A stretch of DNA of 64,000 bases from Candidatus Fredericiella danica (GTDB taxonomy: Bacteria; Chloroflexota; Anaerolineae; Caldilineales; Caldilineaceae), in NCBI GenBank assembly GCA_016713335.1, contig JADJPH010000030.1, positions 1 through 64,000 on the forward strand. Reading direction: 5' to 3'. Shown piece by piece: positions 40,243 to 49,971 of this stretch. Under the pieces are notes generated by a model. That model saw only the letters and a list, made by a program, of their open reading frames with translations, had not been told where the DNA came from and searched no databases. How positions within the stretch are numbered: the first letter of the stretch is position 1; each line of letters opens with the position of its first letter. Both the position numbers and the translations under genes were made by a program.

Positions 40243-40968
40243 CTAGGCTTCTGCTTCAAATGGGATGTGGAGAGTCAAAGCCTTGCGATCCCCTCCTTCG
40301 CCGTTCGTCACCATCTCGATCGCATGCAGGCGCAACAGTTGGTACGCCGTCAATGCTTTCAACCTGGTCTCGGGCCGCACCGTGGCCGGCAGTAAGGCGC
40401 AGTCAGGTGCATCATAACAGAACCAGCCGATAAGGTCACGTACTCCAGAAAAATCGCCTTCAAACGTGATTTTCCAGCCGGTGCTGTTCTCCAGTAGTTG
40501 AATCGACAACACCGCCATGACGCGATCACCGGCGCCGATCAACACCTCCATCAATAGACAGAGCGCCATGCGGAAATAGGCAAAATCGAGGTACCCCATA
40601 CGCGCTTCGGCGGGCAGCGTCAGCACAATGGTCGTCGCCGGCGTTCGCTGCTGAACCTGATCTTGCGCCTGCGACAGAATCTCCTGGAGGCTGTTCGGCT
40701 CGCGATGGATGGCCAATGATTGGCTTTCGACCCGCATGGCCACCGTCATGACGGCAGTCAAATCGGATAGCCCATCGACGCTGTCATCAATCGTCTGCAT
40801 GAACTCATGCTGTGCCTGCTGATCCCAGATGATATCAGGGTCGAGCAGGCTTGAGATGGCCGCCTTGATCGACGCAAACGACATTTGTAGCCCCTGGCTG
40901 ATATCCGAAACCAGGTTCCACACGGCCAGGTCGTTCTCACTCATGGTTACTACAACCCTTTCCGCCAT
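40243..40968 (-). CDS. Degenerate histidine-kinase-like protein (KdpD C-terminal type)
   Basis: 241 residues from ATG 40968; ATG 40944 is an alternative. The N-terminal helices align with the dimerisation/phosphotransfer domain of KdpD-type kinases, but SDISQGLQMSFASIKAAISS stands where SHDLRTPLxSIK is usual: Q25 replaces the phosphorylated His. LAIHREPNSLQEILSQAQDQ is the usual linker to the ATPase domain. In that domain no N-box or G1 box can be found; the end is GGDRKALTLHIPFEAEA. It has no membrane segment. It is probably a non-catalytic regulator of the response-regulator-like protein encoded immediately downstream. Confidence 0.7.
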   Translation of the reverse strand: MAERVVVTMSENDLAVWNLVSDISQGLQMSFASIKAAISSLLDPDIIWDQQAQHEFMQTIDDSVDGLSDLTAVMTVAMRVESQSLAIHREPNSLQEILSQAQDQVQQRTPATTIVLTLPAEARMGYLDFAYFRMALCLLMEVLIGAGDRVMAVLSIQLLENSTGWKITFEGDFSGVRDLIGWFCYDAPDCALLPATVRPETRLKALTAYQLLRLHAIEMVTNGEGGDRKALTLHIPFEAEA

Positions 40969-41030
40969 TGCTCGCCTAACTGGCGGGATGGGGCGCCGTC
41001 GCTCTGTTTCGACAGCGCCCCATCCCCGCA

Positions 41031-41993
41031 TTACCCGAACTGCACTAAGGCGGGCTGGGCTACACCAATGTGCAAACCCGCCTTGCCTGCGAGCGTCGCC
41101 GGTAGCTTGCGCAAGGTTGTGATGGTGACCTGCTCGCCGCCATCGTTGAGGAATTTGGCGGTCGCCTGGAGTTTGGCTTGGACTGAATTTGATTCAAAGG
41201 ATGCGTTACTCAAGAAGGCATTGAGGTCAGCGCGCGACAAATAGACCGGCTGCTCGGTTGAAAGTCCCATCATGGCGAACTTGTCATCGCGATCGATCAC
41301 CATCAAGAGGGTCGACGCGTGCAACGCACCGGCCACGATGCAACTGACGCAATCGGTGTCCACCACAGCTTCGACGCCGCGCAAACTGCCGCTGGCGGTG
41401 CGCACGACAGGGATGCCGCCGCCACCCGCGGCAATCACGATGGTGCCGTTTGCGACCAGTTGCTTGATTCCTTCCATCTCGACAATCTCAAGCGGCATTG
41501 GCGAAGGGACGGCGCGGCGATATCCGCGTCCGGGTTCCAGAATCATGTGCCAGCCGCGATTCTGGCGATGCTGCTCGGCCTTGTCACGGTCAAAGTAGGG
41601 GCCAATGGCCTTGGTGGGTTGCTTGAACTGCGGGTCATCGCCATCGACAATGGTCTGTGTGACGACAGACATGACCGGCCGCTGCAAGTCGTTCTCGCGC
41701 AACACATTGTGCAGCGCCTGCACCAGCATGTATCCTGTCGCCCCCTGCGTGTCGGCGCCACAGACATCGAGCGGCACCGAATGCAGAATATGGCTCGCCA
41801 ACTCAGAGCGATAGAGGACAAAGCCCACCTGTGGCTTGTTGCCATGCAGGATTGCCACGCGCAGGTCACTCTTGAAGATCGGTAGAAGGGCTTCCGCGAG
41901 TTCGTGGGCTTTGTCACGTTGGCTGTCAATGGTGGAACTGAATTTGTCAGAAAGCACTTCGCCGTTGACAAGAATGACGATAGCTTTGTTCAT
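41031..41993 (-). CDS. Divergent carbamate-kinase-like protein
   Basis: 320 residues from ATG 41993 (MNKAIVILVNGEVLSDKFSS). Overall it aligns with carbamate kinase: VPLDVCGADTQGATGYMLVQ, RGYRRAVPSPMPLEIVEMEG and TIVIAAGGGGIPVV are close to the canonical copy at 54713-55675. Key sites differ: the first phosphate loop is ILVNGE instead of AIGGNS, the second is HGNKPQVGF instead of HGNGPQVGF, and VVDTDCVSCIVA replaces VIDKDFASSLLA. It may use a different substrate, be very slow, or be regulatory. It lies between gcvT and the degenerate kinase/regulator pair. Confidence 0.75.
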   Translation of the reverse strand: MNKAIVILVNGEVLSDKFSSTIDSQRDKAHELAEALLPIFKSDLRVAILHGNKPQVGFVLYRSELASHILHSVPLDVCGADTQGATGYMLVQALHNVLRENDLQRPVMSVVTQTIVDGDDPQFKQPTKAIGPYFDRDKAEQHRQNRGWHMILEPGRGYRRAVPSPMPLEIVEMEGIKQLVANGTIVIAAGGGGIPVVRTASGSLRGVEAVVDTDCVSCIVAGALHASTLLMVIDRDDKFAMMGLSTEQPVYLSRADLNAFLSNASFESNSVQAKLQATAKFLNDGGEQVTITTLRKLPATLAGKAGLHIGVAQPALVQFG

Positions 41994-42103
41994 TGGCGTA
42001 ATCCTCTTGTGATCCTGCTCCGAAACTGGACAAACCCTGGCAGGGCAGCCGTCGCATGCAACGGCTGCCACCTCCTGTCAGGGTTCTGCCTGCACGCCGG
42101 CAA

Positions 42104-43219
42104 TTAGCGGTAGGCCGGCGTGTAGAAGGGTCGTTTTACAACTTTGGCCTTCTTTGGTTTGCCTCTGATCAGCACATCCAACTCTGTGCCAACGGCTGCG
42201 TACTCGCTGTCGACCAACGCCATCCCAAGATAACGTTCGGTCGTCGGCGAATACATGCCACTCGTCACCACGCCAACCTCTTGTTCGCCGCTCGCAACCG
42301 GATAGTGCTCGCGGATCACCCCACGATCGACCAACTCAATCCCGACTGAAACACGCTGCGGCTTTTCCAGCTTCTGCTTGAGCAAGACATCGCGACCGAT
42401 GAAGGGCTTGTCAAGGCTGACCGCAAAGGTGAGCCGTGCTTCGACCGGGGTAATGCTGGGCGACAGTTCATGCCCGTAGAGCGGCATGCAGGGTTCAAAG
42501 CGCAGGCTGTCGCGTGCGGCCAACCCGATCGGCAGCACCCCTTCCGCCTCACCCTCCGCCAGGATGCCTTCCCATACCTTCACGGCATGCTCGGCGGGGA
42601 AATAGAGCTCGAAGCCATCTTCCCCCGTGTAGCCGGTGCGCCCCAGCAACACCGGCACCCCGAAGATCGTGTCCCACAATGCGGTGAAGCGCGGCGTCTT
42701 CTCCAGGTCAGCCTGCGTCAGCCGGTTGAGAATGGCCGGCGCCTTCGGACCCTGGAATGCAAGCATGTAGGTCGCATCCGAGATGTCCGTCACCGTCACC
42801 GCATACCCTCCCGCCTGGGCTTTTGCCCATTGCACATCCTTGTGCCGGTTGCCGGCATTGATGGCAATGAAGAAGTAGGGGACGCCCTGCTCATCGGGGA
42901 GTTTATAGATAAAGATGTCGTCGACCACGCCACCATCCGCATAACACATCAGCGCATAGTGGGCATCGAAGAGCGCCATCTGCCGGACGTCGTAGGTGGC
43001 CAGGTAGTTGACGAACGCTTCGGCCTGCGGGCCGCGCACCTCCATCTGTCCCATGTGGTCGATATCGAACAACCCCGCCACCGTGCGCGTGCGTTGATGT
43101 TCCTCGATCGGGCCTGTGGGATACTGCACGGGCATTTCCCACCCCGCAAACGGCACCATCCGCCCATTGTGCGCCACATGCCAATCATAGAGTTTGGTTC
43201 TAAGCAGTTCGCTGGTCAT
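42104..43219 (-). CDS. gcvT: Glycine cleavage system aminomethyltransferase (T protein)
   Basis: 371 residues from ATG 43219, two bases from the end of gcvP. It opens LLRTKLYDWHVAHNGRMVPF with AGWEMPVQYPTGPIEEHQRT, the family signature, and continues FDIDHMGQMEVRGPQA and YADGGVVDDIFIYKL, which line the folate site. GRTGYTGEDGFELYFPAEHA and LAARDSLRFEPCMPLYGHEL follow. Length is normal and no break is seen. It transfers the methylene group of aminomethyl-lipoyl H protein to tetrahydrofolate, releasing ammonia. Confidence 0.95.
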   Translation of the reverse strand: MTSELLRTKLYDWHVAHNGRMVPFAGWEMPVQYPTGPIEEHQRTRTVAGLFDIDHMGQMEVRGPQAEAFVNYLATYDVRQMALFDAHYALMCYADGGVVDDIFIYKLPDEQGVPYFFIAINAGNRHKDVQWAKAQAGGYAVTVTDISDATYMLAFQGPKAPAILNRLTQADLEKTPRFTALWDTIFGVPVLLGRTGYTGEDGFELYFPAEHAVKVWEGILAEGEAEGVLPIGLAARDSLRFEPCMPLYGHELSPSITPVEARLTFAVSLDKPFIGRDVLLKQKLEKPQRVSVGIELVDRGVIREHYPVASGEQEVGVVTSGMYSPTTERYLGMALVDSEYAAVGTELDVLIRGKPKKAKVVKRPFYTPAYR

Positions 43220-43221
43220 GC

Positions 43222-46114
43222 TTACTCCTTATTTGCGTAGGCTTCAATTGGCAGACAGGTGCAAACCAGGTTGCGGTCACCGTAGACGCTGTCGATGCGT
43301 CCCACCGGGGGCCAGAACTTCCATTCCGCAACCCAGGTCGTCGGGAAGACAGCCTGTTCGCGCGAGTAAGGACGCTCCCAGGTGGCACTGGCGACGCTGG
43401 CAGCAGTGTGCGGCGAGTTGACGACGACGTTGTCGTGCGGGTCAGCCGCGCCGCTCTCGATCGCACGAATTTCCTCGCGGATCTGGATCATGGCCTGGCA
43501 GAAGCGATCCAACTCAGCTTGCGACTCGCTCTCGGTCGGTTCGATCATCAACGTGTCATGCACCGGGAAGGCCACGGTTGGCGCATGGAAGTTGAAATCC
43601 ATCAGCCGCTTGGCCACGTCCGTCACCGAGATCACGTCTTTCAGGTGGCGCAGATCCAGGATGCATTCGTGGGCCACACGTCCGTTGGCGCCCTTGTAGA
43701 GGACCGGGTAATAGGGATCGAGGCGTGCGGCAACATAGTTGGCATTCAGAATCGCCATCTGGGTGGCGCGCGTCAAACCGGCTGCACCCATCATGGCAAT
43801 GTAGGCATAGGAAATGGTGACGATGCTTGCGCTGCCCCAGGGCGCCGACGAGACCGGGCCGATCGCTTTCTTGCCGCCCACACGGCCGGCCGCCAGCGGG
43901 TGACCGGGCAGATAGGGCGCCAGATGCGCTGCCACACCGATCGGGCCAACACCGGGTCCACCGCCGCCGTGGGGAATGGCAAACGTCTTGTGAAGATTCA
44001 GATGGCAGACGTCGGCGCCGATGTAGCCGGGCGATGTCAAGCCGACCTGCGCATTCATGTTTGCGCCGTCCATGTAAACCTGCCCGCCGTACTGGTGGAC
44101 GATCCGGACAATCTCCAGCACGCCTTCTTCAAACACACCGTGCGTCGAAGGATAGGTCACCATCACGGCGCCCAGCGTATCTTTGTATTGCTCGGCTTTG
44201 GCGCGGAGGTCGGCAACGTCCACATTACCGCCCTCGTCACATGCCACCACGACCACCTGGAAGCCCGCCATCGCCGCGCTCGCCGGGTTGGTGCCGTGCG
44301 CTGAACTGGGGATGAGACAGGTGGTGCGTTGGGGTTCGCCGCGGTCCATGTGATAAGCCCGGATGACAAGCATACCGGTATACTCACCGGCGGCGCCCGA
44401 GTTTGGCTGAAGCGAGACCGCGGCAAAGCCGGTGATCTCCGCCAACCACTTTTCCAGGCGGCGGAACAACTCTTGATACCCTGCGGCCTGGTCGGCCGGT
44501 ACAAAAGGATGAAGTGCCGCAAATTCGGGCCAGAGCAGGGGGAGCATCTCGGCGGTGGCGTTTAGCTTCATCGTGCACGACCCCAGTGGGATCATCGAGT
44601 GGGTCAACGAGAGATCGCGCGATTGTAGCTTGTTGATGTAGCGCATCATCTCCGTTTCGGAGTGATAGGTGTTGAAGACCGGATGCGTCAGGTAATCGCT
44701 CTGGCGATCATGGGGGCCACCGAAGGCCAGGTCAGTGGCCGCGGCAAGCGCCTTGATATCGACGGCATTGGGCACTGCACCGAAAATCCCCAACAACGTC
44801 TCAACATTGTTGAGCCGTGTCAGTTCGTCAAACGCAACGCCGACCGCGCCATCGTCGTAATAGCGCAGGTTCACTGCTTCTGCCAGTGCGGCCGCGCGGA
44901 TCGTAGCCTGCGTGCGCGGGCCGCCCGAAATCTTCAACGTGTCAAACACCGGTTCTGCATTGATGGTGTAGCCAAGTTGCTGCAGCGCTTTGCCAAAGAC
45001 CGAGGTCAGCAGGCGTACGCGCTGGGCGCGCAGCCGGATCCCATCGGGACCATGGTAGACCGCGTACATCGAGGCCAGGATGGCCAGGAGCACTTGGGCC
45101 GTGCAAATATTGCTGGTCGCCTTTTCACGGCGAATATGCTGTTCCGCGTCTGAGTGCGAGCCGCATTGCCGGGTTGCCGTGCGAATCGACGGACACGCCG
45201 ATCAGACGTCCGGGCATGTTGCGCTTGTATTCCTCGCGGGTGGCAAAGAAGGCGGCATGTGGTCCGCCAAAACCCATCGGCACCCCGAAGCGCTGGCTGT
45301 TGCCCACGACCACGTCCGCGCCAAATTCGCCCGGCGCACGCAGCAACGTCAGCGCCAGCAGGTCTGTCGCCACCACGACCAGGACGTCATGCGCATGTGC
45401 CGCCTTAATGAACGGCGCATAGTCATAGACGTCGCCGTTGGTGGCCGGATACTGCACCAGCGCGCCAAAGGCATCGGCAAAATCGTAGGTCTTGTGATCC
45501 CCAACGACGACCTTGATGTCTAGCGGAGCGGCGCGCATTTCGACGACAGCAATCGTCTGCGGATGGCAGAGTTCGGAGACGAAAAAGGTCTCGGCAGTGG
45601 ACTTGCGTGCGCGCTGGCGGTGACAGAGGGTCATTGCTTCGGCGGCCGCCGTGCCTTCATCCAGCAGCGAAGCGTTGGTGATTTCCATGGCGGTCAGGTC
45701 GGTGATCATGGTCTGGAAATTGAGCAACGCTTCCAGGCGTCCCTGCGCAATTTCGGCCTGATACGGGGTGTACTGCGTATACCACCCAGGATTCTCGAAG
45801 ATATTGCGCATCACCACCGGCGGCATGATGCAGTCGTAATAGCCCATGCCGATGAACGAGCGGTAAAGCTTGTTCTGCGCGGCCAGCCCTCGCAACTCGG
45901 CCAGAATTTGCGACTCAGTGCGCGGTTGCTCAAGCGCAAGGGGCGCCGGCAACCGGATCTTGGCCGGGACCGTCTGATCGATCAGTTCTTCCAGGGATCC
46001 TGCGTTGACGAAAGCCAGCATCGCCTCCAACTCGGCAGGGCGTGGACCAATATGGCGATCGACAAAATGATCGGTAGGGTTCAATAGATCAAGGATGTTG
46101 GCTTTTTTTGTCAT
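43222..46114 (-). CDS. gcvP: Glycine dehydrogenase (decarboxylating), P protein (one frameshift)
   Basis: ATG 46114 begins MTKKANILDLLNPTDHFVDR. The first half includes SFIGMGYYDCIMPPVVMRNI, PYQAEIAQGRLEALLNFQTM and QRFGVPMGFGGPHAAFFATR. A one-base shift near 45145 joins it to EQHIRREKATSNICTAQVLL and the second half. The PLP-binding lysine is in CHLNLHKTFAIPHGGGGPG. The protein ends PIEAYANKE at 43222. About 960 residues, a full-length fused P protein. It decarboxylates glycine and loads the aminomethyl group on lipoyl-GcvH. It is followed directly by gcvT. Confidence 0.95.
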
Positions 46115-46182
46115 GTTTCCTCGCTTACGCGGCACTGCGCGCCGGCATCATCGCCGAAATGGGTGCGGACGGTGCCTGCACA

Positions 46183-46566
46183 CTATTTGATATTCCGGTA
46201 CGCGCCGTAGGCGTCGGCATCCATCAGGGCCGCAACCTGCGCCGGCGCGCTCATCCTGATGCGCATCAGCCAGGACTCGTATGGGGCTGCGTTGAGTTGT
46301 TCGGGGGCCGCTAAGATCTCGGCGTTGGCCGCGACGACTTCGCCGGAAACCGGCGTATAGAGATCGGCGGCGGCTTTCACCGATTCGACGACGCCGACGA
46401 CATCACCGGCTTAAAACGTGTCGCCGGCAGCCGGCAATTCGAGAAACACGATATCGGAGAGTGAATCCTGTGCGTAGTCGGAAATCCCGATGACTGCTTC
46501 GTCACCTTCTACGCGCAGCCATTCATCTTCTTTGCTGTAGTACAGTTCGGGTGCTACTTTGCTCAT
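46183..46566 (-). CDS. gcvH: Glycine cleavage H protein with an in-frame TAA
   Basis: ATG 46566 begins MSKVAPELYYSKEDEWLRVE and reads GISDYAQDSLSDIVFLELPA to GDTF, then meets TAA at 46411-46413. In the same frame the protein continues AGDVVGVVESVKAAADLYTP with the lipoyl-attachment Lys in ESVKAA, and ends ALMDADAYGAYRNIK at TAG 46183. Without the stop it would be 127 residues, the usual size. A single change from GAA to TAA would explain it; because the flanking sequence is well conserved, a sequencing error is likely. If real, lipoylation would be lost and the glycine cleavage system would fail. Confidence 0.85.
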
Positions 46567-46666
46567 GGGTTGCCTCGTTAACCTGGTGCATGTAGTAGAA
46601 ATAAGGATGCACGGATGCGGACAATCTCCGCACCCGTGCATATAGGATGGTGCTCACTTGCCTTGC

Positions 46667-47719
46667 TTAGGGGATAATGGCAGCCATTACGCCCTTTTGC
46701 GCGTGCAAACGATTCTCAGCCTCATTGTAACAGGCTTCACCCCATTTGCCATCTAGCACGGCATCATCGACTTCTGCACCCCGTTCACAGGGCAGGCAGT
46801 GCATGTACTGTGCGGTCGGCTTCGCCAGGTTCATGTTGTCAACGGTGGCGCGCCAGTGCTTGTAGTTGCCGAAGAGTTTCATCATCTCATCCTGCTTCGG
46901 CTTGTCGGTCACCGGCGGCAGCAGGTCCAGGCAGACATAGTTCTTGGTATAGACGACATCAGCATTTTCGTAGGCATCTTCCTGGCGGTCGGAGACGCGG
47001 TAGGATCCACCGCTGGCAGCCACGTTGTTTTTGATGTCCTGTTCGATGTCCGGGTCGATGCGCATTTCCGGCGGGTGGGAGAAGACAACATCGGCGCCAA
47101 AAAGCGACGCCATGTACAGGAAGTCATGATGGGGTGCAATCGGCTTCTTGGGACCCGAAGCGTAGGCCCAACTCACACCGATTTTGCGCCCGCGCAGATC
47201 TTTGCCGAACATCTCCCACAGCGCCATTGCATCGGCCATGCCCTGACAGGGGTGGTAGATGTTGTCTTCCATGTTGATCACAGGCGCGTGCGACCATTTG
47301 GCGAATTCCTGGATGATGCGGAAGCTCTTGGTGTATTCCCAACCGACAACGTCGCCGAGAATGCGAATCGAGAGTGCCGCGCCCATGCGTGAGAGGACGC
47401 GGGCCATGTCCGAAATCCGCTCCGACGCATAGCCCACGTCTTCACCTTCGAGGGTGGGCAGGCGGGTGGAGCCTGGTTCCAAGAAATGGGCATGACCGCC
47501 CAGTTCAAAAATACCGGCCTCAAAGCTGTTGCGGGTGCGCAGGCTGGGATTAAAAAACATCATGAACAGCGTCCGGCGCGGCAGCAGGTCGTCGTGGCGG
47601 CGGCGCAGCGTGTTGTCGGCCTTCAGTTGCAGACCAAGTTCCAGCATGGTCTCCAATTCGGCCTTGGAAAAATCCTGAAGGCGCAGAAAATCCCGGCCCT
47701 TCAATCCTTCGGTAACCAT
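46667..47719 (-). CDS. Knotted carbamoyltransferase (YgeW/N-acetylornithine-carbamoyltransferase-like)
   Basis: 350 residues from ATG 47719 with GGAG seven bases upstream. The carbamoyl-phosphate motif is FFNPSLRTRNSFEAGIFELG (SLRTR for the usual STRTR). HPCQGMADAMALWEMFG and YMHCLPCERGAEVDDAVLDG match ornithine-type enzymes. SWAYASGPKKPIAPHHDF fits the proline-rich loop that forms the knot in AOTCase, SOTCase and YgeW. YgeW-type proteins are found in purine and ureide catabolic loci and their substrate is not settled. Here it lies between the glycine cleavage genes and an amine oxidoreductase. A role in phosphorolysis of a carbamoylated intermediate is an inference. Confidence 0.85.
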   Translation of the reverse strand: MVTEGLKGRDFLRLQDFSKAELETMLELGLQLKADNTLRRRHDDLLPRRTLFMMFFNPSLRTRNSFEAGIFELGGHAHFLEPGSTRLPTLEGEDVGYASERISDMARVLSRMGAALSIRILGDVVGWEYTKSFRIIQEFAKWSHAPVINMEDNIYHPCQGMADAMALWEMFGKDLRGRKIGVSWAYASGPKKPIAPHHDFLYMASLFGADVVFSHPPEMRIDPDIEQDIKNNVAASGGSYRVSDRQEDAYENADVVYTKNYVCLDLLPPVTDKPKQDEMMKLFGNYKHWRATVDNMNLAKPTAQYMHCLPCERGAEVDDAVLDGKWGEACYNEAENRLHAQKGVMAAIIP

Positions 47720-47785
47720 CTTGTATCTCCTAAACAACAGTGAATCTGATTGCTTTGAATCTCGTCATGTCGACCAACAACAGGG

Positions 47786-48978
47786 TCACCAGGTGACCTT
47801 ATGTACCTTTTCCAACTTGGATGGGTCGTCAAAGCGCGCAAGCGGCAGACGCTCAATAAAGTACGATGTCTCACCGGTCATCACGTAGCGGGCGAGATCG
47901 CGGCCAATCGTCGGTCCTTCGATGACGCCGTTGCCGCCGGCGCCAATCGCCAGCACGTAGTCCTTGATTGGCGACGGTCCCAGCACCGGCATATAGTCGC
48001 GCGGCTCGGCTCGGTAGCCGACCCAATCGTTCGCCACCGACGAATCGAGCAGGCGCGGATAGTGCTTCAGCAGTTCTTCGGTCAGGAAGTCCCAGAAATA
48101 AGGGTCGGTGCCACCCGTCATCGGCAGGTCGTCCGGGTTCCACAGACCGGCATGCTGCGGATTATTCAAATCCATGGTCAAGTGCGCTTTGCAGATAAAG
48201 ACGTTGTCCTTGTCCTTGCGGGCGTAGAAGCGCGGAAACTTGAGCACAGGGAACGGGTAGCCCAGGGGATGCTCGGGTTTTAGGATGAACACCTCAGCAC
48301 GCGTGTGAATGATCGGTGATTTCATGCCGACCTTTTCGCCAAAGAAAGGCGCCCATGGGCCGGTGGAATCGACCAGCACGTCCAGATCGAAGTGCCCTTA
48401 TTGGTATCGACCCCTGTCACCTTGTTGTCCACCACGTTGACATTCTGGACCTCGGTACCAATCATGACCTTGGCGCCCTTCTCGCGTGAGAGGCGAGCAA
48501 GCGTATTGGAAATCATGGTCGCATCGACAAAACCATCGTCCGGGCTGTACGCGGCACCGAGCACCCCATCCAACGTCAGGTCGGGAATGATGGTGCGGAT
48601 CTTTTCGGGATCCTTCCAATACTCCGCCTGGTAGCCAGAGGCGACGGCCAGATCGACCGCCTGCAAGGCGTACTTTTCGTATTCAGGATAGGGCGCGATG
48701 AGCAGCGTGCCGGTCTGTTCGAAACCGGTTGAGCCGGGAATGCGCTTCTCCAACTCGGTATAGAATTTGAAGCCAAAGAGACGGATAGACCAGAACTCAT
48801 GCGGCAGCGAGTCATCGATCAGACAGTGGGTGCCGGCCGACTTGGCCGTCGTGCCCGATCCGATTGTGTTCTTCTCGAACAGATAGACTTCGGCGTCCGG
48901 ATGCTCGTGCGTCAGAAAATAAGCGATCGCGGTGCCGATGATGCCCCCACCCACAATCCCGATGCGTTTTTTCGTCAT
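47786..48978 (-). CDS. FAD-dependent amine oxidoreductase, DAO/DadA/sarcosine-oxidase type (one frameshift)
   Basis: ATG 48978 begins MTKKRIGIVGGGIIGTAIAY, the Rossmann GxGxxG for FAD with the acidic end in VYLFEKNTIGSGTTAKSAGT. QTGTLLIAPYPEYEKYALQA and GAAYSPDDGFVDATMISNTL are typical of the DAO family. A one-base shift near 48385 joins VTGVDTNKG to HFDLDVLVDSTGPWAPFFGE. The C-terminal half ends VLGPSPIKDYVLAIGAGGNG and VIEGPTIGRDLARYVMTGE. It probably oxidises glycine, an N-methylglycine or another amino acid, passing electrons to the EtfAB encoded immediately upstream. The substrate is not determined. Confidence 0.85.
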
Positions 48979-48989
48979 TTTCTTCTCTC

Positions 48990-49961
48990 CTATTTCTTTG
49001 TGACAGAACGCGTCTTGATCGCTTCTATCAAAGCAGGCACAAATTGATAAAGGTCGGCATGAATGCCGTAGTCAGCCTGGGCAAAGATACCGGCGTTTTC
49101 ATCGCTGTTGACCGCGACGATCAACTTCGACTCACGGATGCCGATCGTGTGCTGGATCGAGCCGGAGACACCCAACGTGATGCACAGGTCGGGTGACAAC
49201 TTGAGACCGGAAAGTCCCAGCCATTCCGGGAACCAGTCACGCTCGGACGAGATGGGTCGCGAACAGGCAACCTGGCCATTGAGTAGACCGGCGAGTTCTT
49301 CCGCCATGGCCAAATCCTCACGGTTGCGCATGCCCTGCCCGACATCCACGATGACGGGTGCATCCTGCAGGCGGCGCCCTGTATCTGCCTTCACGCTGTT
49401 TGCCAGCACGCGCATCCGCGCCGCCGGGATCGCGACGGGTACGGCAATGACCGCAGCCGAATGGCCGGCGAAAGCCTGCTCGTGGAAGACGCCTGGCGGA
49501 ACGGCGGCCAGGGCCGGCAGGACGTTGATCCGATAGGTATTGTTCCCAATGCCGGTGTAAACTAAGCATTTGGCTGTCACCGACTGACTAGCGGCATCGT
49601 AGGAAAAATCGTCGCACCAGGAAACCGCACCTGCGCCGAGCCGTTCTGCCACCCGGCCGTTCACTTCCAGGCCCCGTTTCGTAGCACCGACCAACACCAC
49701 TACCGGCTGCACCTGCTCAATCACCCCTGCCAGCGCGGCGGTGTACGTCTCCGGATTGTAGACATCGAGCGCAGGCTCGGCCACCGTATAGACCACATCT
49801 GCGCCCCATTCGCCCCAGATCGCCGCCGTTGCAGCGGCCGCAGCACCCAAAGCAACCACGCCCACCTCGGTGAAGCCCTGCGTGCCGGCAACCTGGCGCG
49901 CCTTGGCCAGGAGTTCGCGCGCAACCCCGGCTTCTTCTGAATAAACCAACAACTTTGCCAT
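48990..49961 (-). CDS. etfA: Electron transfer flavoprotein alpha subunit
   Basis: 323 residues from ATG 49961 (MAKLLVYSEEAGVARELLAK). The C-terminal FAD domain shows VIVDVGQGMRNREDLAMAEE, ACSRPISSERDWFPEWLGLS, LCITLGVSGSIQHTIGIRES and LIVAVNSDENAGIFAQADYG, all family hallmarks. The FAD-binding SGSIQH segment is intact. It pairs with EtfB, encoded ten bases upstream, and accepts electrons from dehydrogenases such as the FAD oxidoreductase encoded next. Together with FixC and FixX it forms a FixABCX-like set, which can deliver electrons to quinone or bifurcate to ferredoxin. Confidence 0.93.
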   Translation of the reverse strand: MAKLLVYSEEAGVARELLAKARQVAGTQGFTEVGVVALGAAAAATAAIWGEWGADVVYTVAEPALDVYNPETYTAALAGVIEQVQPVVVLVGATKRGLEVNGRVAERLGAGAVSWCDDFSYDAASQSVTAKCLVYTGIGNNTYRINVLPALAAVPPGVFHEQAFAGHSAAVIAVPVAIPAARMRVLANSVKADTGRRLQDAPVIVDVGQGMRNREDLAMAEELAGLLNGQVACSRPISSERDWFPEWLGLSGLKLSPDLCITLGVSGSIQHTIGIRESKLIVAVNSDENAGIFAQADYGIHADLYQFVPALIEAIKTRSVTKK

Positions 49962-49971
49962 GATTCAGCTC

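Noticed and set aside
43408..44304. 298-codon plus-strand open frame
   Set aside because: Antisense to gcvP, which is conserved throughout.
42104..46566. Glycine riboswitch near the gcv genes
   Set aside because: gcvH follows the upstream carbamoyltransferase gene within about 100 bases and no paired aptamer-like structure was recognised.
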